Source of the DNA: Vibrio pomeroyi
Lineage (GTDB): Bacteria; Pseudomonadota; Gammaproteobacteria; Enterobacterales; Vibrionaceae
Reading direction: 5' to 3'
Length of the DNA: 64,000 nt
Assembly: GCA_041879425.1 (NCBI GenBank)
Contig: CP090855.1
Coordinates: forward strand, 1,364,001 to 1,428,000
Below the pieces are notes generated by a model. It was not told the origin of the DNA, searched no databases, and worked only from the letters and a program-made list of their open reading frames with translations. Below are positions 18,133 through 26,891 of this stretch, piece after piece. A program made the translations under genes and the position numbers. Position 1 is the stretch's first letter. The number at the start of each line of letters is the position of its first letter.

Positions 18133-19479
18133 CTAAGCTGCTTGCTCTTCTAACGAACCCGAGAAACGCTTCTTGTAGGCTCGCAGCATGCTTAGGCTGA
18201 ATATCGCAGTGACAGTTTCTGCAAATAAGATGCTCGCCCAAATCCCTTGTTCTGGGAACAGCTTTGGCAGAATGATGATACCTAAAGCCACGAACACAAA
18301 ACCGCGAGCAAGAGATATCAGCGTTGCCTGTTTAGGTTTGGCAGTCGCTTGAAACAGGTTAGCAATCACTAAGTTGATTCCCATTAGCGGCACACCAAAG
18401 AAAAAGAAGGTGAGTGCGGTCGCGGATAACCCTATCAAATCACTTGAAGCTCCCAGATAAAGCGCTGCGATTTGAGGGGCGAACAGATACACAATCCCCA
18501 TAAATACTAGGCCACTGCCGACCGCACTTTTTAATCCTAAGCGGAAGATTTCTTCGATGCGATTTGGCTGGTTCGCACCATGATTAAAGCTAATGATAGG
18601 CTGACAAGCTTGAGCAATACCGACCATCACAAATAGAGCAAAGACCCCGATGTTGGCTGTTAAACCATAAGCGATAATGTGGTTCTCACCAAACTGATCC
18701 AACAGTACATAGTTGAACAGCAAGATCGTCATAGCGGCTGTTACTTCAATGAAGAAAGTTGGAGTGCCAATCTTCAGGATGCTTGGCAGTTTATCAAAAC
18801 CAATGCCTTTTAAACTCAGTGTTAAGGTGCCTTGTTTGCGTACAAAGTGACTCAATAAAATACACGCGATGACACCCTGCGCTATGGCTGTTCCATAGGC
18901 GGCCCCTTTCATGCCCCAGCCCCATTTTAGGACGAAGAAGTAATCCAATACGAGGTTGACCACAGCACCAATCGACATGGCGTAAGTCGCCAGTTTTGGG
19001 TTGGTATCGTTACGCACAAAGCACGACATAACCCAAGCTAACGAGTAGAGCACGAAGAACTGAAACATTACAGATAGGTAGTCGTGAGTGAGCTCTGCCA
19101 TGTACCCAGAAGCACCCATCAGCGCAATAACCTCATCGAGCCAATACAAGGCAATGCTGACAGTTACTGTGCTAAACAGAGCGGTGATCAACATCGATTG
19201 ATTAAAAAGAGTTTGCCCAGAGGTTACGTTGCCTTTGCCCACTTCAATAGACATCAGCGCCGCGCCGCCAATACCAACCATCATGGCAATTGCAGTGAAT
19301 ATTGAGAAAGCAGGGATGGTGAGAGCGATAGCGCCCAAGCCATCAGGACCGACACCATGCCCAACGAACCAAGCGTCTCCCATGATGAAAAGGGATTTGA
19401 TCACCATGCCGGTTAACGCAGGCCAAAGGTATTGATAAAAGGATTTAGATATTGGATCGGTTTTTAGGTTGATGGCCAT
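18133..19479 (-). CDS. MATE family multidrug/solute efflux protein
   Basis: 448 residues from the ATG at 19479, preceded by GGGAGC; the longer frame from 19512 lacks this. Twelve hydrophobic helices in two homologous halves, with MATE motifs near the N-terminus (LWPALTGMVIKSLFIMGDAWFVG) and in the second half (GIAQACQPIISFNHGANQPNRIEE). MATE proteins export cations, drugs or metabolites using Na+ or H+ gradients. It lies 100 bases downstream of an AraC-type regulator on the same strand, so co-transcription or control by that regulator is plausible. Confidence 0.87.
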   Translation of the reverse strand: MAINLKTDPISKSFYQYLWPALTGMVIKSLFIMGDAWFVGHGVGPDGLGAIALTIPAFSIFTAIAMMVGIGGAALMSIEVGKGNVTSGQTLFNQSMLITALFSTVTVSIALYWLDEVIALMGASGYMAELTHDYLSVMFQFFVLYSLAWVMSCFVRNDTNPKLATYAMSIGAVVNLVLDYFFVLKWGWGMKGAAYGTAIAQGVIACILLSHFVRKQGTLTLSLKGIGFDKLPSILKIGTPTFFIEVTAAMTILLFNYVLLDQFGENHIIAYGLTANIGVFALFVMVGIAQACQPIISFNHGANQPNRIEEIFRLGLKSAVGSGLVFMGIVYLFAPQIAALYLGASSDLIGLSATALTFFFFGVPLMGINLVIANLFQATAKPKQATLISLARGFVFVALGIIILPKLFPEQGIWASILFAETVTAIFSLSMLRAYKKRFSGSLEEQAA

Positions 19480-19579
19480 TCGAACAAGCTCCCAACAATT
19501 TGGATGTACCAAAATGGATGAAATAAAGAGGGAGCATTATCGGAACTTAGTGGCGGCTAAAAAAGGGATTATCTGCGTA

Positions 19580-20422
19580 TTATATTGCACTATCTGCACA
19601 TCGGCTTCGAAACTGTGCTGGTGACTCTTTCATCTGGCCGCGATAAAAACGGCTGAAATAGGCCGGGTCTTCGAAGCCGAGTTCAAAAGCGATGGTCTTA
19701 ATGGTCTTGGTTGAGAAGATCAGTTCTCGATTCGCTTCTAAAATGATTCGGTCGTGGATCAATTGAGTGACGGTTTTACCTTTTTCAGCTTTGACGATCT
19801 CGTTAATGCGTTTGTTGGTTATCGACAGAGCTTGCGCATAAAAATCACAATGTTTATGGGTGGCGTAGTGCTGCTCAATCAAATCAACCACCTTGTTCAC
19901 TCGACTATCGCGTACTTCACCTTTCAGCGAGGACTGGCTAGCAAAGCGCAGGATGTAGCGCAAAAAGCTATTCATGAGCGACTCTACTAAGTCCCAGTCA
20001 CTCTCTTCTCGTGCGCACTCTTCTTTCAGCATGTTGAAAATAGGCAGCAGGTAGCGGTTGCCTTCTTCACTGCAATCCAAATAGGGAGGGCGGCTTTGGT
20101 GCATGGCGAAAACTGTGTCGACTAGCTGAGTGTTGCGATGGTTGGTTTTAACAAAACCAGGGGTGAATACCAGTAAACGAGCATTTTCTCCGACTAGCTC
20201 CGAGCGGTGTACTTGGCCCGGTGCAATGGTGAAAATACGGCCGATCTTATTGTCGTAGTCAACGAAATCAATGCTCTGACTGCCATGGTTATCTACGCAC
20301 CATACTAACTCCCAGTATTCATGTCTGTGCGGCTCTAAGAACGCATCATCACTATTAGACAGTTCTGTCACGCGACAAGGTTGACCTTTGACAAGACGCA
20401 TGTGTTTGATGGGATTACTCAT
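19580..20422 (-). CDS. AraC family transcriptional regulator
   Basis: 280 residues from the ATG at 20422 (AAAGGA upstream), chosen over a 16-residue longer frame. The N-terminal half is a cupin sensor domain (FLEPHRHEYWELVWCVDNHGSQSIDF, HRSELVGENARLLVFTPGFV). The C-terminal about 100 residues are an AraC/XylS double HTH (ITNKRINEIVKAEKGKTVTQLIHDRIILEA; IAFELGFEDPAYFSRFYRGQMKESPAQFR). It is upstream of, and co-directional with, the MATE exporter, its probable target. The ligand is unknown. Confidence 0.88.
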   Translation of the reverse strand: MSNPIKHMRLVKGQPCRVTELSNSDDAFLEPHRHEYWELVWCVDNHGSQSIDFVDYDNKIGRIFTIAPGQVHRSELVGENARLLVFTPGFVKTNHRNTQLVDTVFAMHQSRPPYLDCSEEGNRYLLPIFNMLKEECAREESDWDLVESLMNSFLRYILRFASQSSLKGEVRDSRVNKVVDLIEQHYATHKHCDFYAQALSITNKRINEIVKAEKGKTVTQLIHDRIILEANRELIFSTKTIKTIAFELGFEDPAYFSRFYRGQMKESPAQFRSRCADSAI

Positions 20423-20589
20423 GACATTCCTTTGTGGAGAGATAACTAGTGTACTAACCAGAGCTGGCAATAATGGCTGAGTCTAATGTAGTTGATCGCG
20501 ATGTTTAAGTCATTCGCTTGGTGAGCGATTCGATACGAGAAGGGGCTGGCTGTAAAGGGGCAGTAGATTGTGAAGGAGTATTTGAGCTA

Positions 20590-20625
20590 AACAAAACCCC
20601 AGAAGCGGATTGTGAGCTTCTGGGG
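20590..20625 (-). terminator. Rho-independent terminator after EamA gene (20685-21602)
   Basis: On the minus strand CCCCAGAAGC and GCTTCTGGGG form a 10-bp stem with a 9-base loop, followed by TTTTGTTTAG. Confidence 0.88.
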
Positions 20626-20645
20626 CAGTTTGGATACGGCTTACC

Positions 20646-20692
20646 TTAGTTCTTAGTTGTTTAGCTACTTAGCTACTTAGCTGCTTAGTTAC
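20646..20692. repeat. 8-bp tandem repeat (TTAGCTAC-type) at the 3' end of the EamA gene
   Basis: Five 8-base units (TTAGTTGT, TTAGCTAC twice, TTAGCTGC, TTAGTTAC) preceded by a 7-base unit TTAGTTC. The minus-strand stop codon of the EamA gene (20685-20687) lies in the last unit, so most copies are in the 3' untranslated region between stop and terminator. A variable-number tandem repeat is likely. Confidence 0.85.
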
Positions 20693-21602
20693 TGCTTGCC
20701 GTTTTAAGCGTTGAACGTAGCTTGAAGATGCTCTTCGGTGCTTTAGTTAGCAAGATGCCACAAAGTAGAGGGATCATCATAAGCAGAGACTGTTCAGATA
20801 GCACCTCACCGTTGATGTAGCAAGAGATTAGCAGCGCAACCACTGGGAAGATAAGGAAACAAATGGATGCTTGGAACGGTGTCGAAACCTGACCTAGTTT
20901 GAAGTAAGCCACAATACCGCCGACACTCGCTACAAAACCTAGATACACAACCGCTGAGATAGAATCCCAAGTGAAAGATTCTACGTTCACGTTCTCACCA
21001 ACAGCCGACACAGCAAACAAGAAAATCGCAGCAATAAAGCTTGGCACAGCGTTGTAAGTCAGTACCTCGATGTCTTTACAGTGTTTTTGAACTAACACGT
21101 ACATTACCGCGTGAATCGCAACCGCAAGCCCCAGGCAAACCGTACCGATAAAGTAGTCATCACCACCCATTTGCATTTCGTTACCAAGAATTAAGCACAG
21201 GCTGATAACCGCAGTAACTAGGCCGAATATTTGATGCTTCGCTAAGCGCAGGCCAAGGAACAAACCCGACATCAGCATCACAGCAACAGGCATGTTAGCG
21301 AAGATGATCGATGCCAAACCAGAAGAGATGTATTGCTCACCATAGATCATCAAAGTGAACGGAATCGCAAAATACATCAGTGCCACAATAAGCAGCCATT
21401 GACGCTTGCCCTTAGGGAACAGCAAAGGTTGATTGAAGGCTTTTGCTAATACTGCAAGCAGAGGGGCTGCAAGTAAAAAGCGCAGTCCAGTAGCAAAAAT
21501 TGGTGGGATAGAATGCAATGCCACTTCCATAGCGAACCAAGTGGTTCCCCAAATTAAGCAAACAGAGACAAAAAGCAAGATAGTTAGCGACTTCGAATTC
21601 AT
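20685..21602 (-). CDS. EamA (DMT superfamily) transporter
   Basis: 305 residues with ten hydrophobic helices in two five-helix EamA halves; the N-terminus ILLFVSVCLIWGTTWFAMEVALHSIPP is typical. It belongs to the drug/metabolite transporter superfamily, probably exporting amino acids or metabolites; the substrate is not readable. It is divergent from a LysR-like regulator across a 463-base gap, and such pairs often have the regulator controlling the exporter. It ends within an 8-bp tandem repeat. Confidence 0.85.
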   Translation of the reverse strand: MNSKSLTILLFVSVCLIWGTTWFAMEVALHSIPPIFATGLRFLLAAPLLAVLAKAFNQPLLFPKGKRQWLLIVALMYFAIPFTLMIYGEQYISSGLASIIFANMPVAVMLMSGLFLGLRLAKHQIFGLVTAVISLCLILGNEMQMGGDDYFIGTVCLGLAVAIHAVMYVLVQKHCKDIEVLTYNAVPSFIAAIFLFAVSAVGENVNVESFTWDSISAVVYLGFVASVGGIVAYFKLGQVSTPFQASICFLIFPVVALLISCYINGEVLSEQSLLMMIPLLCGILLTKAPKSIFKLRSTLKTASSN

Positions 21603-22065
21603 GGTGACTACTCATTAATAATTATTTTAAATCATAGGCTTGTAGCGCCTTAATGACGTGGCACAGTATAAGGAGGTCGTCGGAGAAAAAGTTTGTCTTT
21701 TTGTCTCTAATTGAAATGAAATGTAGAAATTAAATCTCCAATATAACTGTTTAAAAGTAAATATTTTCACCAATTGATATTTTCATAAAGTCATTATTCT
21801 TTGTGAGGTTTAATCTTAGTTTAAGAATTGACCAATTAAGTGAAGAAGGGTTGAAAGCAACCCAGCCGTTTGCAACTGCTCGACGGGATCCTCAGTTTTG
21901 GCCAAATAGAGCTGAGGAATACACTTATTTGCTCTGCTCCCGAATGCCCTCTTTTAGATAAAATCGTTATTAGCAGCAAAGTTATCGTATTAAGTGTTTA
22001 AAGTTTATTTGGTTCACGTTCATACTGAACAAAGGCCGACATAGCATGGAAATGAGGTAGGGCAT
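21603..22065. other. Divergent intergenic region, EamA / LysR-like gene, with two hairpins
   Basis: No credible gene. AT-rich near the EamA start, then a less AT-rich stretch with two clear inverted repeats: GGGTTG-AAAG-CAACCC at 21848-21863 and CCTCAG...CTGAGG at 21890-21917, the latter holding the palindrome TTTGGCCAAA in its loop. They could be part of a leader RNA, a regulator-binding region or a small RNA. No T-run follows either, so they are not simple terminators. Confidence 0.5.
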
Positions 22066-22974
22066 TTGAAAAACACAATCGACTTAAATCTGTATCGATT
22101 TTTGGACCTGCTTTATGAGCAACAATCTCAGGCGAAGGTATGCCATATTCTGGATATCAGTCGTGCCACGTTTAATCGTCATCTTTCGGATTGTCGAGAT
22201 TTGTTTGCTAATGAGTTATTCATTGCGACCAAAGGTGTTTATACGCCGACCTTATTCACCACGCAATTGATGCTAGTGGTAAAAGAACCGCTGGAAAAGC
22301 TAGAGCAAGCGCAGCAAATATCGCAGTCGTTTATCGGTAACGATTCGAACATCGAATATGTTTTTCACGCCGCCAACCCGCTGAGCACACTGTTTACGGT
22401 TCCTCTGTTGCAGGGGCTTACTAATGAGGAGTCAAAGCCCAAAATTTCAATGATGGACTGGTCTTTAGATGGCGTTGAATTCCCTAAAGCTGGCACCTTA
22501 GCGATTGGTGTGTCGGGCTACCCCAATGAACTCAATGACCGTATTGTTGAGCGCAAAGTGGGTTCGTTGGAATTGTTTGCTTATGTAGCGGATACCCACC
22601 CTTTAGCGAAAAACGAAGCCATTGACCTTAACCAACTAGAGAGCTTTGATACGGTGCGCGTTTCGATGGGGTCACTGGATGCTAACTCCTATTACGAACG
22701 TCTAAAAAAGCGCACAGGCTTGGTATTGCAGAAAAAACTGACTGTTGCCTCGGTATCCTCCGCGCTGGAATGTGTTCAAGTCAGCCATTATGTCTACGTT
22801 GGCTTTGATATGGATTTGGCTTCAATCCCAATTGGACTGAGCAAACGACCTGTTTTATTCAACGGAGAAGCGGTGACTTTTGATGTAGGTATTCAGTATC
22901 ACCGTGCTTGTTATCAGTACCCTATAGTGAAGCGTATTGAACAGATCTTAAGTGAGAGCTTAGAAAGCTATTGA
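22066..22974 (+). CDS. LysR-like transcriptional regulator
   Basis: 302 residues, TTG start with GAGGTAGGG upstream. The N-terminal about 60 residues form an HTH (DLNLYRFLDLLYEQQSQAKVCHILDISRATFNRHLSDCRDLFANELFI) with LysR-type layout. It then has a helical linker (PLEKLEQAQQISQSF) and a periplasmic-binding-like effector domain. It is more divergent than standard LysR proteins in the wing. Divergent from the EamA exporter, which is its most likely target. A bidirectional terminator follows. Confidence 0.75.
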   Translation: MKNTIDLNLYRFLDLLYEQQSQAKVCHILDISRATFNRHLSDCRDLFANELFIATKGVYTPTLFTTQLMLVVKEPLEKLEQAQQISQSFIGNDSNIEYVFHAANPLSTLFTVPLLQGLTNEESKPKISMMDWSLDGVEFPKAGTLAIGVSGYPNELNDRIVERKVGSLELFAYVADTHPLAKNEAIDLNQLESFDTVRVSMGSLDANSYYERLKKRTGLVLQKKLTVASVSSALECVQVSHYVYVGFDMDLASIPIGLSKRPVLFNGEAVTFDVGIQYHRACYQYPIVKRIEQILSESLESY

Positions 22975-22993
22975 TTTTATAGATGACAACAAC

Positions 22994-23022
22994 AAAAAAA
23001 CGCGCCGATACTGGCGCGTTTT
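22994..23022. terminator. Bidirectional terminator between LysR-like and DUF1254 genes
   Basis: AACGCGCC-GATACT-GGCGCGTT stem (8 bp) with an A-run to its left and TTTAG after it. It suits both converging genes. Confidence 0.85.
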
Positions 23023-23051
23023 AGTTACTGTCTAATTGAGACTACTGAGTG

Positions 23052-24572
23052 TTACAGCTTAACTTCTTCAATGTCACTTGGCTTCCATGTTTGGTCATAC
23101 CAAGCTTCTTGAGGGCCGTAGAGTCTTAGAATCGTGAACCAACCTTTACCTGGTACCGTCTCAATCCAGTTCGCTTCTTTGCCTTCAGGTGCTGTTGGAC
23201 CAAAGTACAAATCAACCGAGCCATCTTCATTTTCAATAAAATCATCACGCTGGTTGTTCTTGCTTGGCAGCGGCTGACTGGTTTGTAGCTCTGAACGCGT
23301 TTGTGTGTCGTAAGCTACAATTGACCAGAAGTTCTTAGCCGGAACATTCGCTGGGATGTTCAATTTATAGTGCTTACCGCCATCAAAATATTCACCGTCT
23401 TTCGCTTGGTCAAGCAGCGCGTATTTAGAGCCTTTTTCTATCAGCTTGAGCGACATAGCTGGGGTATTCACCGTTGCAACATAGAAGAAGTAAGAACGAG
23501 CATCTAGGTTGCGTCCGCCTTCACCTTGGTCAACAAGCCATTGGTAATCGTCACCAATAAATGCAGTCTTCCATAAACGGTCTTCATAAATGTAAGCCTT
23601 CTTGTCTCTTGGCTGGAAGTACAGAGATCTTGCCGTTGCGTTACCAATCGCGACGCCGTCTTTCATCAGCTTCTGCATGCGCTCATCGGGTGCAAAAGGT
23701 TTGTTCTTTTGAATACCAATGCTCGACATCAGTCCACGCAGTTCATGGTCGATGAATGACACCGGTTCTTTGTCTAACACGGTTTTAATTTCTGAGTAGA
23801 AGTGCTCATCGTTCGCATGAATAGTGTTAAACGATTTGCCACTCCCCGAGATGAACTCCATTTCTGGTTGGTCATCTTTCTTCGCTAATGGGTAGATTTT
23901 TAGTTTCTCTTTATATGCTTTCACTGCCGCATCGGTTTTACCATCTTTCAGAAATCCGCGAGCGATAAACCAGTTGGTATAGCTGGTGGATTGTGAAACA
24001 AAGTAACCTTCAGGCACTTCGCCTGCATAACCTGGAGGTAAAATCAGGTATTTACCGCCTTTGCCTTTATCTGGTCCTACGATGCCTAGGTCAGTCACAA
24101 AGCGGAAGAACGCATCGTTCACCGTAGTTGGCCCCATACTCTCAGGTACTTCAATGACGGTTGGGCCATCTTTCTCCAAGTCTAGGAAAACAGAAGCGTA
24201 AACCGTGTCGGTGTTACCGGTTAGAAATAGCGGATTCGAATCCATCAGGTTATCAAACACGACTACTTGGTTTGACGATGTTGAACCAATTTCGGCATGG
24301 CCTACACGCAGTTCTTCAACCGAAGCCATTGGAATTGCATTGAGGAACACTTCTGTTGAGCGAAGTGTATCTAAATTGTCGTATAGTTTTTGCGCTGTTT
24401 CAGCCGTTGGCGCACCATCTTTAAAGTTCAGCTCACCAATGCTGGTTTGTACTGTATCTGCCGTCATAATGCTCGGCGGGATATCTGTATTGTAGTTTTC
24501 CGTCGCCAGTACTTGATGTGAGATAAAGAGACTGCTCGCCAACACAAGTGCTTTTAGCTTCGACTTAATCAT
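23052..24572 (-). CDS. DUF1254/DUF1214 domain exported protein
   Basis: 506 residues with a signal peptide (LKALVLASSLFISHQVLA). The N-terminal part matches the DUF1254 style (GNTDTVYASVFLDLEKDGPTVIEVPESMGPTTVNDAFFRFVTDLG). The C-terminal part matches DUF1214 (NFWSIVAYDTQTRSELQTSQPLPSKNN; DGSVDLYFGPTAPEGKEANWIETVPGKGWFTILRLYGP). These periplasmic proteins are common in marine bacteria; their function is not established. It stands alone between a terminator and a 215-base upstream gap, so it is probably monocistronic. Confidence 0.85.
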   Translation of the reverse strand: MIKSKLKALVLASSLFISHQVLATENYNTDIPPSIMTADTVQTSIGELNFKDGAPTAETAQKLYDNLDTLRSTEVFLNAIPMASVEELRVGHAEIGSTSSNQVVVFDNLMDSNPLFLTGNTDTVYASVFLDLEKDGPTVIEVPESMGPTTVNDAFFRFVTDLGIVGPDKGKGGKYLILPPGYAGEVPEGYFVSQSTSYTNWFIARGFLKDGKTDAAVKAYKEKLKIYPLAKKDDQPEMEFISGSGKSFNTIHANDEHFYSEIKTVLDKEPVSFIDHELRGLMSSIGIQKNKPFAPDERMQKLMKDGVAIGNATARSLYFQPRDKKAYIYEDRLWKTAFIGDDYQWLVDQGEGGRNLDARSYFFYVATVNTPAMSLKLIEKGSKYALLDQAKDGEYFDGGKHYKLNIPANVPAKNFWSIVAYDTQTRSELQTSQPLPSKNNQRDDFIENEDGSVDLYFGPTAPEGKEANWIETVPGKGWFTILRLYGPQEAWYDQTWKPSDIEEVKL

Positions 24573-24739
24573 GATGTCACCTTTCAGTTTCGTTTCGATG
24601 CACTTACTTTATGCTAGTCGAAAAAACATATCTGATATGTGGCAGGCTCAAAAATGAGCTTCAAAGCGAGGAACAAAGTGAAAGGGTAAAAAGACGATCG
24701 CAGAACTGCGTGGATGCACTGTAATAAATAGTTTGTAGA

Positions 24740-24767
24740 TAAAACAAAGCCCGCATTTTGCGGGCTT
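24740..24767 (-). terminator. Terminator after EamA gene (24788-25681)
   Basis: On the minus strand, AAGCCCGC and GCGGGCTT form an 8-bp stem with a short loop, followed by TGTTTTATC. Confidence 0.85.
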
Positions 24768-24787
24768 ATGAGTCGTAATCTAGATTT

Positions 24788-25681
24788 TTATTGCGTAACG
24801 GGTTTGACCGTTTTGGTTTGTCTTATTGCAAGAATCAGTTGTGGTAGCAGTGACATCACGATCATGCCTGTCATCAGCGAATATTGAACCGCAGTGAAGG
24901 ATTCGCCCATTAACACCATACCTGTCACGATACCTGCTACTGGGTTAGCGATGCCACCGAAGGTGAAATCAACCACAGACATACGTTGCAGCAACCACAC
25001 ATACATGCCGTAACCAAGTGCCGTATTTAGCCCAATCACCCAAACCAAGCCCATCGCATTACGTGTGTCGAAATGAGTCACAGCGTTAACATAGGGTTGT
25101 GGGTCGATGAAGGCATGAACGCCAGAAGCGACAGATAAAATTGTACCGCCCAAAATTAGCTGCCATGTGAGTACCTTCCACCAGTGCATACGATTACCCA
25201 GTGATTTGGTAATGCTGCTGCCGATAACAATACACATGATCGCGGCAAACATTGCGCCTAAACCGATAGGGTTTAAGGCGATTTGACTTGGGTTGAATAG
25301 AATCCAAGCTAAGGTGATCAAGCCAATACCAGAAAGCGCTTGAATCAAATGCGGACGCTGCTTTTTCACCACCCAATGGAAGATCATTGCGAACACTGGT
25401 ACAGAGATCATACCTACGCCCGAAATCGCTGAAGGCAGGGTTAATGCCATCACGAAGATCAAACCAAAGAAGGTCGCGATGTTGATCAGGCCTAAAGTGA
25501 AAATGATTTGCCACTCGCCTTTTTTAGGCAGTGTTGGCTTTACCGCTAGCAATAACAAACCAGCAGGTAATGCACGCAAAGCACCTAGTAATAGTGGTGG
25601 CCACTCCTGTAGCGTAAATTGCGTCACTGCATAAGTTGTTCCCCAAAAGAACGCGGGAATCATTGCTAATAATATGTTCAT
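24788..25681 (-). CDS. EamA (DMT superfamily) transporter
   Basis: 297 residues, ten hydrophobic helices, with a typical EamA start (AMIPAFFWGTTYAVTQFTLQEWPPLLLGALRALPAG) and a second EamA half (LGNRMHWWKVLTWQLILGGTILS...). Substrate unknown, probably efflux of a small metabolite. It is divergent from a MarR regulator gene, and near-identical 14-bp elements in the shared 123-base promoter region suggest MarR repression of both genes. Confidence 0.85.
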   Translation of the reverse strand: MNILLAMIPAFFWGTTYAVTQFTLQEWPPLLLGALRALPAGLLLLAVKPTLPKKGEWQIIFTLGLINIATFFGLIFVMALTLPSAISGVGMISVPVFAMIFHWVVKKQRPHLIQALSGIGLITLAWILFNPSQIALNPIGLGAMFAAIMCIVIGSSITKSLGNRMHWWKVLTWQLILGGTILSVASGVHAFIDPQPYVNAVTHFDTRNAMGLVWVIGLNTALGYGMYVWLLQRMSVVDFTFGGIANPVAGIVTGMVLMGESFTAVQYSLMTGMIVMSLLPQLILAIRQTKTVKPVTQ

Positions 25682-25687
25682 CTAAAA

Positions 25688-25771
25688 TATCTTTACGTTA
25701 AGATAACTATTGTGTGAACTGTATACTGAGAACTAGTGGTTGTAAAGTATCTTTATGTTAAACTAGTTTAA
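25688..25771. promoter_or_regulatory. Candidate MarR operator region
   Basis: Two near-identical 14-mers, TATCTTTACGTTAA (25688) and TATCTTTATGTTAA (25748), lie exactly 60 bases apart between divergent EamA and MarR genes. The first is part of an inverted repeat TATCTT-6-AAGATA (25688-25705). The second runs into the perfect palindrome TTAAACTAGTTTAA (25758-25771). Binding by the adjacent MarR protein is inferred from position. Confidence 0.6.
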
Positions 25772-25804
25772 AGTAATCAGACTAATAACGGAGCTAGATT
25801 GCAA

Positions 25805-26287
25805 ATGGATGCTATCGACCGCGTTGTAGAGCAATGGGCAAAGGAAAAGCCCGAATTAGAAACTGAGCCTATGGCAATGATGGGCCGAATCATGCGTATT
25901 GCCAAGTATATGGAAACGCAAGTTGCCGACCTGCATAAAAAGTACGACATGAAGTTGGGTGAGTTTGATGTATTAGCGACCTTACGACGCTCTGGAAAGC
26001 CATACCGACTGACTCCCTCAGAGCTGATTGGGTCAATGATGCTGACATCAGGTGCGATGACCAATCGTCTTGATAAGCTTGAAGCCAAAGGGCTAATTAG
26101 CCGAGAGCACAGTAAAGAAGACCGACGAAGCGTGAGTGTTAAGCTGACCAAAGATGGCCTAGTTCTGATCGATGAGATGATGACTGAACATGTCGAGATG
26201 CAGAAAAAGTTGGTTAAGTCTTTATCTGCTAGCCAGAAGAAAAACACCAATCAACTTTTAAAAACGTGGTTGAGTGCTTACGAGTAA
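25805..26287 (+). CDS. MarR family transcriptional regulator
   Basis: 160 residues from the ATG at 25805, which is 10 bases after GGAG; the TTG at 25799 is too close to it. The protein has the MarR winged helix: LGEFDVLATLRRSGKPYRLTPSELIGSMMLTSGAMTNRLDKLEAKGLISREHSKEDRRSVSVKLT, with the D-x-R-S wing motif. It is divergent from an EamA exporter, so it probably represses it and itself in a ligand-dependent way. Confidence 0.9.
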   Translation: MDAIDRVVEQWAKEKPELETEPMAMMGRIMRIAKYMETQVADLHKKYDMKLGEFDVLATLRRSGKPYRLTPSELIGSMMLTSGAMTNRLDKLEAKGLISREHSKEDRRSVSVKLTKDGLVLIDEMMTEHVEMQKKLVKSLSASQKKNTNQLLKTWLSAYE

Positions 26288-26345
26288 TCACTGGTTGAAT
26301 CGGTTTACTGAACTTAGTGAACTGAACGAGCTTCATTTGATTTGA

Positions 26346-26374
26346 AAACCGAAGTGATGAGCTTCGGTTTTTTT
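26346..26374 (+). terminator. Rho-independent terminator after marR-like gene
   Basis: AAACCGAAG and CTTCGGTTT form a 9-bp stem with a 7-base loop, followed by TTTT. Confidence 0.9.
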
Positions 26375-26560
26375 GTGGCTTCAATTTGGTGTTGCGTTAT
26401 TTAGTATCGGTTATTTGGGATCAGAACTGAGCGAGAAAACCGAACAAGTCCCATCGATGTAATTCAATATTTTAGGACATCTTATTTAATACTTCCCGTT
26501 ATCAATAGAAAGCCCCCATCCGTATATTTCTCGTATTCCCACAATACAGAGAACACTAAA

Positions 26561-26863
26561 GTGAAACTTAAAATAGCCCTTAGCGCAGCACTACTTGCAA
26601 TCTCATTTGCATCCCATGCAGAGTTGAAAATGTCGATCAGCGAACAAACCAACGGCGTTGTCGTTACGGTTTATCAAGATGGAGAACGTGTCCCTAATGC
26701 GCAGGTCACCACCAATATTCGTGGACAACAAGTGACAGAAACATCAGAGAGAGGGCAAGCATTTTTCTACAAGGGTAATATCCCGAGGGTATACCGATTT
26801 GAAGCAATTACGCCACAAGGTGAGAGTGTCCAACAAAGCCGATTTATTGGACGAGATAAATAG
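26561..26863 (+). CDS. Small exported protein, unknown function
   Basis: 100 residues, GTG start. This start is needed because the signal peptide (LKIALSAALLAISFASHA) begins there and the next ATG lies after it. The mature about 80 residues look like one beta-sandwich module with a carboxypeptidase-regulatory-like pattern (VVVTVYQDGERVPNAQVTTNIRGQQVTETSERGQAFFYKG). It probably resides in the periplasm. It has no obvious operon partner. It is convergent with the LysR gene on the right, with only about 28 bases between stops. I do not recognise a named family. Confidence 0.7.
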   Translation: MKLKIALSAALLAISFASHAELKMSISEQTNGVVVTVYQDGERVPNAQVTTNIRGQQVTETSERGQAFFYKGNIPRVYRFEAITPQGESVQQSRFIGRDK

Positions 26864-26891
26864 ATTTTCGGAGTGTCCGGATAGGATCGGT

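Noticed and set aside
25718..25740. CTGTATACTGAG near the MarR promoter
   Set aside because: Shares only the GTATAC core; flanks do not match TTGTATACAA and the gene context is unrelated.
25777..26250. 157-codon minus-strand frame opposite the MarR gene
   Set aside because: The plus frame has clear MarR motifs and an RBS; the reverse frame is Ser/Arg-rich with no recognisable domain.
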